Position numbers and translations under genes: made by a program. From contig JAMPXL010000004.1 of assembly GCA_023701165.1 (NCBI GenBank), positions 1-12,718 of the forward strand: DNA of 12,718 nucleotides, given 5' to 3'. This document shows, in pieces, positions 1-7,817 of the stretch (position 1 is the first letter of the stretch; every line of letters starts with the position of its first letter). The notes under the pieces were generated by a model. It had not been told where the DNA came from and ran no database searches. It saw only the letters and a program-made list of their open reading frames with translations. Source of the stretch: Geothrix sp. (lineage in GTDB: Bacteria; Acidobacteriota; Holophagae; Holophagales; Holophagaceae).

Positions 1-77
1 GGAGCCCGGCCCGCCAACCCCATACGCACTCCGAGGTGCCTTCTGGCTTCCCGGTCTAGAGTGTTAGGTCCAGCCTC

Positions 78-83
78 AAGGAG
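78..83 (+). promoter_or_regulatory. Ribosome binding site of the alcohol dehydrogenase gene
   Basis: AAGGAG lies 5 nt before the ATG at 89. It is a near-consensus Shine-Dalgarno sequence and fixes this start. The upstream 1-77 shows no convincing -35/-10 pair, although a TAGAGT hexamer at 57-62 sits in a plausible -10 position. Confidence 0.75.
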
Positions 84-88
84 CTTCC

Positions 89-1132
89 ATGACCCTCGCC
101 AAGGCCTACGCCGTGTCCTCCCCCACCGCCGCCCTCGCGCCCTTCCAGATCGAGCGCCGGGATGTCGGGCCCCACGACGTGCAGATCGAGATCGCCTACT
201 GCGGCATCTGCCATTCGGACATCCACCAGGTGCGGGACGAGTGGGGCGGAGCCAAGTACCCCATGGTGCCGGGGCACGAGATCGTGGGAAAGATCACCGC
301 CGTGGGCGCCCACGTGAAGGGCTTCAAGGCAGGCGACCTGGCGGGCGTGGGCTGCATGGTGGACAGCTGCCGCACCTGCCCCAGCTGCGAGCGCCACTTC
401 GAGCAGTTCTGCCAGAAGGGCGCCGCCTTCACTTACAACAGCACGGAGATGGACAAGAAGACCCTCACCTACGGCGGCTACTCCTCAAGCGTGGTGGTGG
501 ACGAGGCCTTCGCCCTGAAGGTGTCCCCCAAGCTGGATCTGGCCGCCGCGGCGCCCCTGCTCTGCGCGGGCATCACCACCTACTCGCCCCTGCGCCGCTT
601 CAACACCAAGAAGGGCGACAAAGTGGGCGTGGTGGGTCTCGGCGGCCTGGGCCACATGGCCGTGAAGCTGGCCGCCGCCATGGGCGCGGAAGTGACCATG
701 CTCAGCACATCGAAATCGAAGGAGGCCGATGCCCGCAAGCTGGGTGCCCACCACTTCGGGCTCACCTCGGATGAGGCCACCTTCAAGCGGCTGGCGGGGC
801 AGTTCGACCTCATCATCGACACCATCTCCGCGCCCCACGACTACAACAAGTACCTCGGCCTGCTGCGGCTGGAAGGCGCCATGGTCCTGCTGGGCGTGCC
901 GCCGGAGCCCACTCCCGTGGCCGCGGGCTCGCTGATCTTCGGCCACAAGGTGCTGACCGGCTCGCTCATCGGCGGCATCCGGGAGACCCAGGAGATGCTG
1001 GATTTCTGCGCCGAGCACGGCATCGTGTCCGAGATCGAGCTCATTCCCGTCCAACAGGTGAACGAGGCCTACGAGCGCATGATGAAGAACGATGTCCGCT
1101 ATCGCTTCGTGCTGGACATGAAGACGCTGTAG
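89..1132 (+). CDS. Zinc-dependent NAD(P) alcohol dehydrogenase / aldehyde reductase, YahK-like
   Basis: This is a 347-aa cytosolic medium-chain dehydrogenase of the cinnamyl alcohol dehydrogenase branch, expected to interconvert aldehydes and primary alcohols. Catalytic zinc ligands are visible as C41 and H42 context (CGICHSD), H63 in GHE, and C159 in LLCAGIT. The structural zinc site is C94, C97, C100 and C108. The Rossmann glycine motif GLGGLGH spans 183-189. The segment after the second beta strand (STSKSK, 206-211) carries Ser and Lys, as in NADPH-preferring members. From memory, long stretches match E. coli YahK, including IAYCGICHSD, PLLCAGITTYSPLR and GGIRETQEMLDFCAEHGIV, and the length fits that family (about 350 aa). 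The start is set by AAGGAG 5 nt upstream. No pathway neighbours indicate the physiological substrate, so a role in general aldehyde detoxification is only an inference. Confidence 0.95.
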   Translation: MTLAKAYAVSSPTAALAPFQIERRDVGPHDVQIEIAYCGICHSDIHQVRDEWGGAKYPMVPGHEIVGKITAVGAHVKGFKAGDLAGVGCMVDSCRTCPSCERHFEQFCQKGAAFTYNSTEMDKKTLTYGGYSSSVVVDEAFALKVSPKLDLAAAAPLLCAGITTYSPLRRFNTKKGDKVGVVGLGGLGHMAVKLAAAMGAEVTMLSTSKSKEADARKLGAHHFGLTSDEATFKRLAGQFDLIIDTISAPHDYNKYLGLLRLEGAMVLLGVPPEPTPVAAGSLIFGHKVLTGSLIGGIRETQEMLDFCAEHGIVSEIELIPVQQVNEAYERMMKNDVRYRFVLDMKTL

Positions 1133-1174
1133 CCGGCATCTAGGCCGGAAGGAGGGGGCGGTCTAGACTGCTGG

Positions 1175-1190
1175 GGCGGAACGTTCCGCC
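1175..1190. promoter_or_regulatory. 16-bp perfect palindrome upstream of the TPR gene
   Basis: GGCGGAACGTTCCGCC reads identically on both strands and ends 17 bp before the ATG at 1208. A TAGACT hexamer at 1164-1169 could be a -10 element just upstream, which would put the palindrome over or just after the transcription start. That is where a repressor operator would act. It could also fold as a short RNA stem, although with no loop. There is no direct evidence of function. Confidence 0.35.
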
Positions 1191-1207
1191 TTCGACGGAC
1201 TGCTGCC

Positions 1208-1978
1208 ATGGCGCTCCGGCTTCACCGCGTCCTATCTGCATCGGGTCTCCTGGCCGCAGCCCTGGCTGCGGCCGCCGAGCCTCCGGGGGACACGTCGATC
1301 TTCCTCCGGTACAGCGCCCTCAACGGTGTGGTGGAACGGGCCAGCCGCGAGGTGGCCGCCCGCCGGTTCGGGGAGGCGCGGCGCCTGTTGGAGCCCTGCC
1401 TGGCCCAGGTGCCGGATCATTTCGAGGCCCACTACCACCTGGCCCGGATGGACTACGAGGCCCGGGATTTTGCGGGGGCGCTGGCCCACATGGCGCGCGC
1501 CGAAGCCAGCCTGGCGGATCTGGACCGGCGGTACCGGGAGGAGATGGCGGCCCTGAAGGCTGGCGCCGAAGCAGAGGAGATGGCCACGCGCTCCAGCCTG
1601 GATCACCTCCACGCCATGGGTGTGGATCCCAGCGGCTGCACGGGGAACCTCCTCATCATCAAGCAGAACGCCCTGAACTACCTCGAGGCGAAGAAGGGGC
1701 ACTTGCATGACCGGGAGAACCCCTTCGCCGTCCCGGCGGATTACCACTTCCTGCATGGCAACTGCCTCTACCGTCTGGGGCGCCGGGACGAGGCCGTGGC
1801 CCGGTTCCGGCTGGCGGTGGCCCAGGACTCCGCCCATGCGAATGCCTGGAACAACCTCATCAGCCTCCAGTGGGAGGCCGGGGCCTACGCCCAGGCCCGT
1901 GCTGACCTGGCTCGTGCCGAGGCCACCCGCGTCACCATTCGCGCAGGGCTGAAGCGGGCTGTTCTACAGGCGGAATGA
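1208..1978 (+). CDS. Exported tetratricopeptide-repeat protein
   Basis: This 256-aa protein begins with a signal peptide: basic residues at 4-7, a hydrophobic run from about 8 to 22, and a likely cleavage after the alanine cluster at 20-23. The mature part contains TPR-like helix pairs at about 41-73 (REVAARRFGEARRLLEPCL), 74-107, 179-210 (FLHGNCLYRLGRRDEAVARF) and 211-244. A less regular stretch at 108-178 contains the only mid-protein Cys (C144). TPR proteins are interaction scaffolds, so a periplasmic or membrane-facing adaptor role is likely but the partner is unknown. The ATG at 1208 has no good Shine-Dalgarno sequence, but it gives a complete signal peptide. The gene is convergent with the GNAT-SnoaL gene, with only 5 bp between the stop codons, and no obvious terminator separates them. 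Confidence 0.85.
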   Translation: MALRLHRVLSASGLLAAALAAAAEPPGDTSIFLRYSALNGVVERASREVAARRFGEARRLLEPCLAQVPDHFEAHYHLARMDYEARDFAGALAHMARAEASLADLDRRYREEMAALKAGAEAEEMATRSSLDHLHAMGVDPSGCTGNLLIIKQNALNYLEAKKGHLHDRENPFAVPADYHFLHGNCLYRLGRRDEAVARFRLAVAQDSAHANAWNNLISLQWEAGAYAQARADLARAEATRVTIRAGLKRAVLQAE

Positions 1979-1983
1979 GGCCG

Positions 1984-2802
1984 TCAAGCCTCCGGCATGG
2001 GCAACCCGTGCTGGCGCAGGAAGCTGAGCTTGTCCCAGTAGCCGCGCTGGAAGGCGATCCGCCCCTCCACGACGTGGAAGAAGCCGCAGCCGCGGAGGCC
2101 CAGGGGGTCCCGCCATTCGAGGATGGCCCATTCGCCGTCCTCGAAGAGGTTCTCCACGAGGCAGACCATCTCCGCTGCCGCGAATTCCCGCTCGAACATG
2201 GCCCGGATGGCTTCGCGGCCCTCCACGGGCGATTCGGCCACCTGGTGGTTGACCGCGTCCACGTGGTACATCGCGGCCAGCGCCGCGGCCTCCCCGCGGT
2301 TGAAGGCCTCGACCCAGGCGGCGGCAACGGCTTTGGGGGTGGCGGGCATGGCGGCCTCCATGAATAGCACCTCGTCGGTGGATCCCGAGGGTACCGGCTG
2401 GAATCCCAGGCTGGCGTAGAGGGACCGGGCTGCGGCGTTGTCCCGGTAGACGCGCAGCGTGAGGACCTGGGCGCCCGTGGCGCGGACGGCCTCGGCCATG
2501 AGCCGCCGGCAGAGCCCGCGGCCCAGACCCCGGCCCCTCGCTCCGGGCGCCACGATGAGGCGCCCCAGGTGCACGCGGCCCGGCGTGAGGACCCAGTGCT
2601 GACCGAAGGCGGCCAGGGCGCCATCCTCCCATAGCCCGTAGCTGGGCCGTTTCCGGGCCTCCAGCAGCCCTCCCAGGGCCTCCGGCGCGAAGGGGAAGGG
2701 CACCCCGGGTCCCGCCCAGCGCGTGCAGGCCGCCGCATCCGGAATCCAGGCAGACAGCGCCAGGAAGTCCGAAGGGCGGGCCGGACGGAGGGTCAGGGAC
2801 AT
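1984..2802 (-). CDS. GNAT acetyltransferase fused to a SnoaL-like (NTF2-fold) domain
   Basis: This is a 272-aa, apparently cytosolic, two-domain protein. Residues 1-150 form a GNAT N-acetyltransferase. Motif A is seen at 80-102, with the acetyl-CoA pyrophosphate loop RGRGLG at 89-94. Motif B is at 116-134 (LRVYRDNAAARSLYASLGF), with the typical N..A...Y...GF pattern. Residues 155-265 look like a SnoaL/NTF2 cone (AAWVEAFNRGEAAALAAMY, EGREAIRAMF, and a strand-rich end with W226, W230 and W256). One frame runs through both domains without interruption. I start at the ATG at 2802, preceded by a weak GGAG, because upstream in-frame codons would run into the preceding DUF2789 gene and encode no GNAT sequence. 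It lies 31 bp after that gene and may be cotranscribed with it. The acetyl acceptor and any SnoaL ligand are unknown. Confidence 0.85.
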   Translation of the reverse strand: MSLTLRPARPSDFLALSAWIPDAAACTRWAGPGVPFPFAPEALGGLLEARKRPSYGLWEDGALAAFGQHWVLTPGRVHLGRLIVAPGARGRGLGRGLCRRLMAEAVRATGAQVLTLRVYRDNAAARSLYASLGFQPVPSGSTDEVLFMEAAMPATPKAVAAAWVEAFNRGEAAALAAMYHVDAVNHQVAESPVEGREAIRAMFEREFAAAEMVCLVENLFEDGEWAILEWRDPLGLRGCGFFHVVEGRIAFQRGYWDKLSFLRQHGLPMPEA

Positions 2803-2833
2803 GGCTCCAGGGTAGCGGGGCCTGGCGGGGCCT

Positions 2834-3070
2834 TCACGCAGTTGGCCGGCGCAACCCGCTGGCGAGCCGGTCGACGACATCGGCCCAGTCGGCGTCCTGC
2901 TCGACCTGATCCCGCAGAAAGGCCGCCTGGGCGGGTGTCCAGAAGGGGGCGTCGGCCAGGGGGGCCGTCAGGGGACGGCGCGCCTCGATGAAAGCCTGGA
3001 TGGCCTCGGGATTGGATGGCAGGCCCAACTGGGCGAAGAGGTCGGTCATCGAATGCAGGTGGCTTTCCAT
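2834..3070 (-). CDS. DUF2789 family small protein
   Basis: This 78-aa protein matches the DUF2789 pattern as I remember it: an N-terminal LFAQLGLPS stretch (11-19), the motif IQAFIEAR (24-31), the diagnostic DAPFWTPAQAAFLRD segment at 40-54, and a closing DADWADVVDRL (59-69). No function is established for the family. The protein is acidic, mostly helical, and has no signal peptide or cysteine, so it is probably cytosolic. The ATG at 3070 is preferred over an in-frame ATG at 3109 because the family sequence begins near MESHLHSM and a TGAGG ribosome site lies about 6 nt upstream. The GNAT-SnoaL gene follows on the same strand after 31 bp. Confidence 0.8.
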   Translation of the reverse strand: MESHLHSMTDLFAQLGLPSNPEAIQAFIEARRPLTAPLADAPFWTPAQAAFLRDQVEQDADWADVVDRLASGLRRPTA

Positions 3071-3145
3071 GTCTGCCTCAGGTCCCGAAGGTGCGATGCC
3101 CGGTGCCACGGCCCGGCGGGGTGCCCGGCGCGCACATCCACCGGA

Positions 3146-3163
3146 CCCGGCGCCGGTGCCGGG
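3146..3163 (-). other. GC-rich hairpin in the DUF2188-DUF2789 spacer
   Basis: CCCGGC (3146-3151) pairs with GCCGGG (3158-3163) around a 6-nt loop in the 113-bp spacer between the two small minus-strand genes. There is no U-tract on either side, so it is not a convincing intrinsic terminator. The spacer otherwise holds several overlapping GTGCCGGG-like words and no clear promoter. Confidence 0.3.
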
Positions 3164-3183
3164 CTGGCACTGGAGGTGGGGCC

Positions 3184-3408
3184 TCAGCCCCTGCGGTGCT
3201 TGGGGTCTGCGGACCGGGGATAGGTCCGCTCCTCCTGGATCTGGCCGTTCTCCTTGTGGATCTTCACGGAGCCCGCATGGCCGTGCATGTAGGTCCGCAT
3301 CTGCCCGATGGCCTCCGCCTTGGTCGCCGCATGGACGACCGGCCGGCTGCCCCCCTCAGGCTTGAGGTTCCAGGCGTTTCCTTCCTTGGCGAGGTGATAG
3401 TTCTTCAT
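3184..3408 (-). CDS. DUF2188 family small protein
   Basis: This 74-aa basic protein resembles DUF2188 proteins. It starts with a short strand (NYHLAKEGNAWNLKPEGGSR, 3-22), then the helix ATKAEAIGQMRTYMHGH (28-44), then the strand SVKIHKENGQIQEERTY (47-63), and a charged tail ending PKHRRG. The family is widespread, often single-domain, and of unknown function; the basic surface could suggest nucleic acid contact, but that is speculation. The start at 3408 is supported by AAGGAGGG (3413-3420) 4 nt upstream. A promoter-like TTGGTC-N17-TATGTT lies just before it, so the gene can be expressed separately from pyrC, which ends 61 bp upstream. Confidence 0.8.
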   Translation of the reverse strand: MKNYHLAKEGNAWNLKPEGGSRPVVHAATKAEAIGQMRTYMHGHAGSVKIHKENGQIQEERTYPRSADPKHRRG

Positions 3409-3412
3409 ATCG

Positions 3413-3420
3413 CCCTCCTT
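3413..3420 (-). promoter_or_regulatory. Strong ribosome binding site of the DUF2188 gene
   Basis: On the minus strand AAGGAGGG stands 4 nt before the ATG at 3408. It is one of the two best Shine-Dalgarno sequences in the window and confirms that this short gene is real. Confidence 0.75.
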
Positions 3421-3440
3421 GTGGGTGATCGCCGTTCCCC

Positions 3441-3469
3441 AACATAGGCTTTTCGAACGGGTCGACCAA
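3441..3469 (-). promoter_or_regulatory. Putative sigma70-type promoter for the DUF2188 gene
   Basis: On the minus strand TTGGTC (3469-3464) and TATGTT (3446-3441) are separated by exactly 17 nt. This predicts a start near 3434 and a leader of roughly 25 nt that includes the ribosome binding site. The -35 box begins right beside the pyrC stop codon. It is a consensus-based call by eye. Confidence 0.45.
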
Positions 3470-4762
3470 TCAGCCCCACACCCGCTTGCCGCCCACCCAG
3501 GTGCCGAGCACCTGGCCCGGCAGGCTCCAGCCCTTGAAGGGGGTGTTGTAGGACTTGGACTGGATGAAGGCGCGGTCCACCTGGACCTTGGCGTTGGGAT
3601 CGAAGAGGACGAAGTCGGCGGGGGCGCCGGGCTTGAGGCTGCCGAGACCCTGGCGGTCCAGATGGAAGACCTTGGCGGGTTCCCAGGCGAGAAGGCTGAT
3701 GGCCTTGGCCAGGCTGATGACCTTCTTGTTCACCAGCAGCTCCAGGGTGAGGGGCAGGGCGGTCTCCAGGCCGATGACGCCGAAGGCGGCGATGGGCAGC
3801 TCCACTTCCTTGTCGTCCCAGCCATGGGGTGCGTGGTCCGTGGCGATGGCATCCACGGTGCCGTCGGCCAGGGCCTCCAGCACGGCCTGGATGTCGGCCT
3901 CGGTGCGCAGGGGCGGGTTCATCTTGTAGTCGCTGTCGAACTTCATCAGCTCCTTGTCCGACAGGGCGAAGTGGTGGGGCGTCACCTCGCAGGTGACATT
4001 CAGCCCACGGGCCTTGGCTTCGCGCACCATGCGCAGGGACCCCTTGGTGCTGAGATGGGCCAGGTGCAGATGGCCGCCGGTGTGCTCCGCCAGCACGATG
4101 TCGCGGGCCACCATGGCTTCTTCGGCCGCGGCGGGGATGCCCAGGCAGCCCAGTGAGGCGCTCACGGCGCCCTCATGCATGTAGCCCTTGCCCGCCAGGT
4201 CGCGGTCCTCCTCGTGGGCCACCACGGGCATGTCCAGCCAGCGGGTGTATTCCAGGGCCCGGCGCATGAGCGAGCTGTTGGTGATGGGCAGGCCGTCGTC
4301 CGAGAAGGCCACGCAGCCCGCGGCTTTGAGCGTGCCCATGTCCGCCAGTTCCTCTCCCTTCATCTCGCGGCTCACGGTTCCGATGGGGAAGTAGCGGCAG
4401 AGATCGGCCTTGGCGGCGCGGGTGAGCATCATCTCCGTGATGGCCACGCTGTCATTCACGGGCTTGGTGTTGGCCATGGCGCACACGGACGTGAAGCCCC
4501 CCGCCACCGCCGCCCGGCTGCCGCTTTCGATGCTTTCCTTGCGCGTCTGTCCCGGCTCGCGGAAGTGCACGTGCAGATCCACGAAGCCCGGCGCCAGCAC
4601 CGCCCCGCCTCCGTCCAGCACCTCCGCGCCCGCCGCCTGGGGATGCGCGGCGGCCTCGGCCCCGATGGCGAGCACCTTCCCCTCCGCCACCAGCAGCGCC
4701 CCCGGCCCGTCGAGCTTCTGCGCAGGATCCACAAGGCGGACGTTCTTCACGAGGAGGGACAT
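3470..4762 (-). CDS. pyrC: Dihydroorotase, class I
   Basis: This 430-aa enzyme catalyses the reversible cyclisation of N-carbamoyl-L-aspartate to dihydroorotate, the third step of UMP synthesis, in the cytosol. The amidohydrolase signature is PGFVDLHVHFREPG at 58-71, with metal ligands H64 and H66. Other visible site residues are D156 in SDDG (the bridging-Asp position typical of class I bacterial enzymes in place of a carbamylated Lys), H183 in VAHEED, H236 in AHLS and D309 in TDHAPH. The final segment (NTPFKGW, 406-412) is also typical. Length fits class I enzymes (about 420-430 aa). GGAG lies 5-6 nt before the ATG. It is downstream of guaB, separated by the inverted-repeat element at 4796-4910. 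No pyrB is in the window, although pyrB often neighbours this class. Confidence 0.96.
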   Translation of the reverse strand: MSLLVKNVRLVDPAQKLDGPGALLVAEGKVLAIGAEAAAHPQAAGAEVLDGGGAVLAPGFVDLHVHFREPGQTRKESIESGSRAAVAGGFTSVCAMANTKPVNDSVAITEMMLTRAAKADLCRYFPIGTVSREMKGEELADMGTLKAAGCVAFSDDGLPITNSSLMRRALEYTRWLDMPVVAHEEDRDLAGKGYMHEGAVSASLGCLGIPAAAEEAMVARDIVLAEHTGGHLHLAHLSTKGSLRMVREAKARGLNVTCEVTPHHFALSDKELMKFDSDYKMNPPLRTEADIQAVLEALADGTVDAIATDHAPHGWDDKEVELPIAAFGVIGLETALPLTLELLVNKKVISLAKAISLLAWEPAKVFHLDRQGLGSLKPGAPADFVLFDPNAKVQVDRAFIQSKSYNTPFKGWSLPGQVLGTWVGGKRVWG

Positions 4763-4795
4763 GGGGACTCCGGGGATGGCTTCAAGTCTAACGAA

Positions 4796-4910
4796 AGTCT
4801 GGAGTCTGGAGTCTGAAGGTACCGTTTCCCGAGGCGGCGCAAGGCGCCGCAGCTTTTCTCTTCTCGCAGGCCGCAGGCCTGCGAGCCCTCCAGACTCCAG
4901 ACTCCGGACT
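4796..4910. repeat. 115-bp inverted-repeat element between guaB and pyrC
   Basis: The left arm 4796-4815 and right arm 4891-4910 are inverted copies matching at 19 of 20 positions. Each arm is itself a tandem of the 7-mer AGTCTGG with one interruption. Between the arms are two further perfect hairpins: GCGGCGC/GCGCCGC (4834-4840 with 4844-4850, loop AAG) and CTCGCAGGC/GCCTGCGAG (4863-4871 with 4877-4885, loop CGCAG). A pyrimidine-rich stretch lies between them (4851-4864). The element begins 3 bp past the guaB stop codon and ends 33 bp before the pyrC start. It looks like a dispersed extragenic palindromic repeat; it encodes nothing that I can see. It may terminate or stabilise the guaB transcript, but no minus-strand U-tract follows the stems. 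Confidence 0.75.
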
Positions 4911-4913
4911 GAA

Positions 4914-6374
<1,461 letters not shown>

Positions 6375-6391
6375 GGGGAGCCTTTTCCGGG

Positions 6392-6406
6392 CCCGCAGCC
6401 TGCGGG
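6392..6406 (-). promoter_or_regulatory. Small hairpin in the guaB leader
   Basis: CCCGCA (6392-6397) and TGCGGG (6401-6406) pair around a 3-nt loop, in the 50-bp gap between the ABC ATPase stop and the guaB start. It could end or modulate read-through, but it has no U-tract and the stem is short. Confidence 0.25.
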
Positions 6407-6424
6407 ACCTTGCATCCCATGGTC

Positions 6425-7363
6425 TCACGGGCGGGGCCCGGGTTCCAGCGGCCGCTCGCAGCGCAGGCCGTCCCAGGGGGTTCCCGTCCAGGGGCTCCAG
6501 GTGGCGCAGGCACCCAGGCCTTCCGGGCAGCGGGGTGCGAAGGGGCAGCCGGTGGGCCGGTCCTGGGGCGCCGGGAGGTACCCGGATTCCGTGGAGGGCT
6601 GGCGCCAGGCCGCCGTCAGCAGGCGGGCGGTGTAGGGGTGGCCTGGGGCGGACAGGAGGCGGGCCGTGGGCCCGGCCTCCATGGGCTCACCGCCGTAGAG
6701 CACCAGGAGCCGGTCACAGGCCCGGGAGGCGAGGCCCAGGTCATGGGTGATCCACAGGAAGCCCAGCTTCCGCTCCCGCTGGAGCTCCAGGACCAGGTCC
6801 AGGAAGGCCTTCTGGGCCAGGGGATCCAGGGCCGTGGTGGGCTCGTCCAGCATCAATAGGTCCGGATCGCAGGAGAGGGCCATGGCCAGGCAGAGGCGCT
6901 GGCGCTGGCCGCCGCTGATCTGGTGGGGAAAGCGCCGGAGGAAGCCCACCTCCGTCGGCAATCCGAGGCGGGCCAGCAGCGGGATCAACCGCGCCAGGGT
7001 TGCGGGAGCGGGCTCCTTCCGGTGGACGCTGGGCAGCAGGGCCAGCTGCTCCGCCAACGTGAGCAGGGGATTCAGGGCCTGGAGGGGATCCTGCGGGACC
7101 CAGGCCATCCGGGCACCCCGGATGCGGTCCCGGGCGGTTCCGGGCCGCTCCATGGGGATGCCGAAGGCCGAGATGGATCCCCCGGCCTGCCGGACCCCTG
7201 GAGGCAGGACGCCGAACAGGGCCTGGACCAGCAGGCTCTTGCCGGACCCGCTCTCGCCCACCAGGCCCAGGCGCTCTCCGGGGGCCACAGAGAGGGTCAG
7301 GGGCCCCAGCAGGCGAACCCCGTCCGCCCGTTCCAGGAGCAGCGCATCGATGGCCAGGGACAT
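6425..7363 (-). CDS. Oligopeptide/dipeptide-type ABC transporter ATP-binding protein (OppD/DppD-like)
   Basis: This 312-aa ATPase would power a peptide or nickel-type importer at the inner face of the membrane. All nucleotide-binding motifs are intact: Walker A GESGSGKS (36-43), Q-loop Q91 in VPQDP, signature SGGQRQR (150-156), Walker B LLMLDEP (169-175) with E174, and the switch H207 in ITHD. The C-terminal extension carries the oligopeptide-transporter cysteine pattern C273, C279, C286 and C302 ([10 protein letters not shown]), which in this family can hold an iron-sulfur cluster or be structural. No permease, binding protein or OppF partner is in the window, and the gene upstream is on the other strand, so it is an orphan subunit here. 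The ATG at 7363 lacks a clear Shine-Dalgarno sequence and may be leaderless. Confidence 0.93.
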   Translation of the reverse strand: MSLAIDALLLERADGVRLLGPLTLSVAPGERLGLVGESGSGKSLLVQALFGVLPPGVRQAGGSISAFGIPMERPGTARDRIRGARMAWVPQDPLQALNPLLTLAEQLALLPSVHRKEPAPATLARLIPLLARLGLPTEVGFLRRFPHQISGGQRQRLCLAMALSCDPDLLMLDEPTTALDPLAQKAFLDLVLELQRERKLGFLWITHDLGLASRACDRLLVLYGGEPMEAGPTARLLSAPGHPYTARLLTAAWRQPSTESGYLPAPQDRPTGCPFAPRCPEGLGACATWSPWTGTPWDGLRCERPLEPGPRP

Positions 7364-7369
7364 GCCCCA

Positions 7370-7397
7370 AGAATTCCATGGAAGTGATGAAAGTCAA
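7370..7397 (-). promoter_or_regulatory. Possible promoter of the ABC ATPase gene
   Basis: On the minus strand TTGACT (7397-7392) and AATTCT (7375-7370) are 16 nt apart. The predicted start falls at about the ATG (7363), implying a leaderless message, which would fit the missing ribosome site. It is a weak call because the -10 box departs from the consensus. Confidence 0.3.
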
Positions 7398-7425
7398 CGG
7401 CTTCCACCCGAGCGGCTATTGCCTC

Positions 7426-7453
7426 TTGACGCCCCGCGGGGCGGTCCTAACCT
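7426..7453 (+). promoter_or_regulatory. Sigma70-type promoter of the YdcH-like gene
   Basis: TTGACG (7426-7431) and TAACCT (7448-7453) are separated by 16 nt, predicting a start near 7460 and a leader of about 50 nt. The spacer contains a perfect 14-bp palindrome, CGCCCCGCGGGGCG, at 7430-7443, which could bind a regulator. This is one of the best promoter matches in the window. Confidence 0.55.
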
Positions 7454-7500
7454 TGGGCCACCCAGTCACCCTGCGGGGTCCGTAGCGGCTCCGCCCAGGC

Positions 7501-7507
7501 AAGGAGG
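7501..7507 (+). promoter_or_regulatory. Consensus ribosome binding site of the YdcH-like gene
   Basis: AAGGAGG lies 4 nt before the ATG at 7512. It selects this start over the longer in-frame open frame that runs back through the antisense of the ABC gene. Confidence 0.85.
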
Positions 7508-7511
7508 ATTC

Positions 7512-7745
7512 ATGGATTTCTTGCGCCCAGAACTTCAGGAGCGCCTGATGAAGGAACACTTTGAATTCCGCAAGCTCATGGAAGAGCACAAGGCCGCGGA
7601 CTCGCGCCTGGGTGATCTCCAGAGAAAGCCGAGCCTCTCCGCCAAGGAATCCCTCGAAGAGGTGGAACTGAAGAAGACCAAGCTTCGCGCCAAGGAACGC
7701 ATCTACTCCATCGTGCAGGAGGCCTCCAGGCACGCCGAACAGTAG
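7512..7745 (+). CDS. YdcH/DUF465 family small coiled-coil protein
   Basis: This 77-aa, highly charged and almost wholly helical protein matches the DUF465 (YdcH) family layout. A first helix ends KEHFEFRKLMEEHKAADSRL (14-33). A short linker contains LSAKESLEEVELKKTKLR (42-59), where the family has its conserved LKKxKLxLKDE-like segment, and a final helix carries ERIYSIVQEA. Heptad-like spacing of Leu, Ile and Val suggests a coiled-coil hairpin. The function is not established; there is no signal peptide and the protein is presumably cytosolic. It is a complete single-gene unit with its own promoter, consensus ribosome site and terminator, which suggests substantial independent expression. Confidence 0.85.
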   Translation: MDFLRPELQERLMKEHFEFRKLMEEHKAADSRLGDLQRKPSLSAKESLEEVELKKTKLRAKERIYSIVQEASRHAEQ

Positions 7746-7764
7746 ACCTCCGCACTCGCAGGAG

Positions 7765-7797
7765 AAGCCCCGGGAATCGGCCCGGGGCTTCGTTTTG
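7765..7797 (+). terminator. Rho-independent terminator of the YdcH-like gene
   Basis: AAGCCCCGGG (7765-7774) and CCCGGGGCTT (7781-7790) form a perfect 10-bp stem with a 6-nt loop, followed by CGTTTTG. It begins 20 bp after the stop codon at 7743-7745. On the other strand no U-tract follows, so it should act mainly on the plus strand. Confidence 0.9.
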
Positions 7798-7817
7798 TAC
7801 GGAGGTTTGAAAATGCA

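Noticed and set aside
1133..1148. CCGGC/GCCGG hairpin right after the dehydrogenase stop, considered as a terminator
   Set aside because: It has only 5 bp of stem and is followed by GAAGGAGGGGG rather than a U-tract, so it is not a credible intrinsic terminator.
2803..2880. An upstream extension of the GNAT-SnoaL gene to an in-frame ATG at 2880
   Set aside because: It would overlap the end of the DUF2789 gene and adds residues unlike any GNAT start; the ATG at 2802 begins the family pattern.
4834..4864. GCGGCGC hairpin followed by a T-rich stretch, considered as a plus-strand terminator
   Set aside because: No plus-strand gene ends here, the T-run is interrupted by C, and the stem is better explained as part of the inverted-repeat element.
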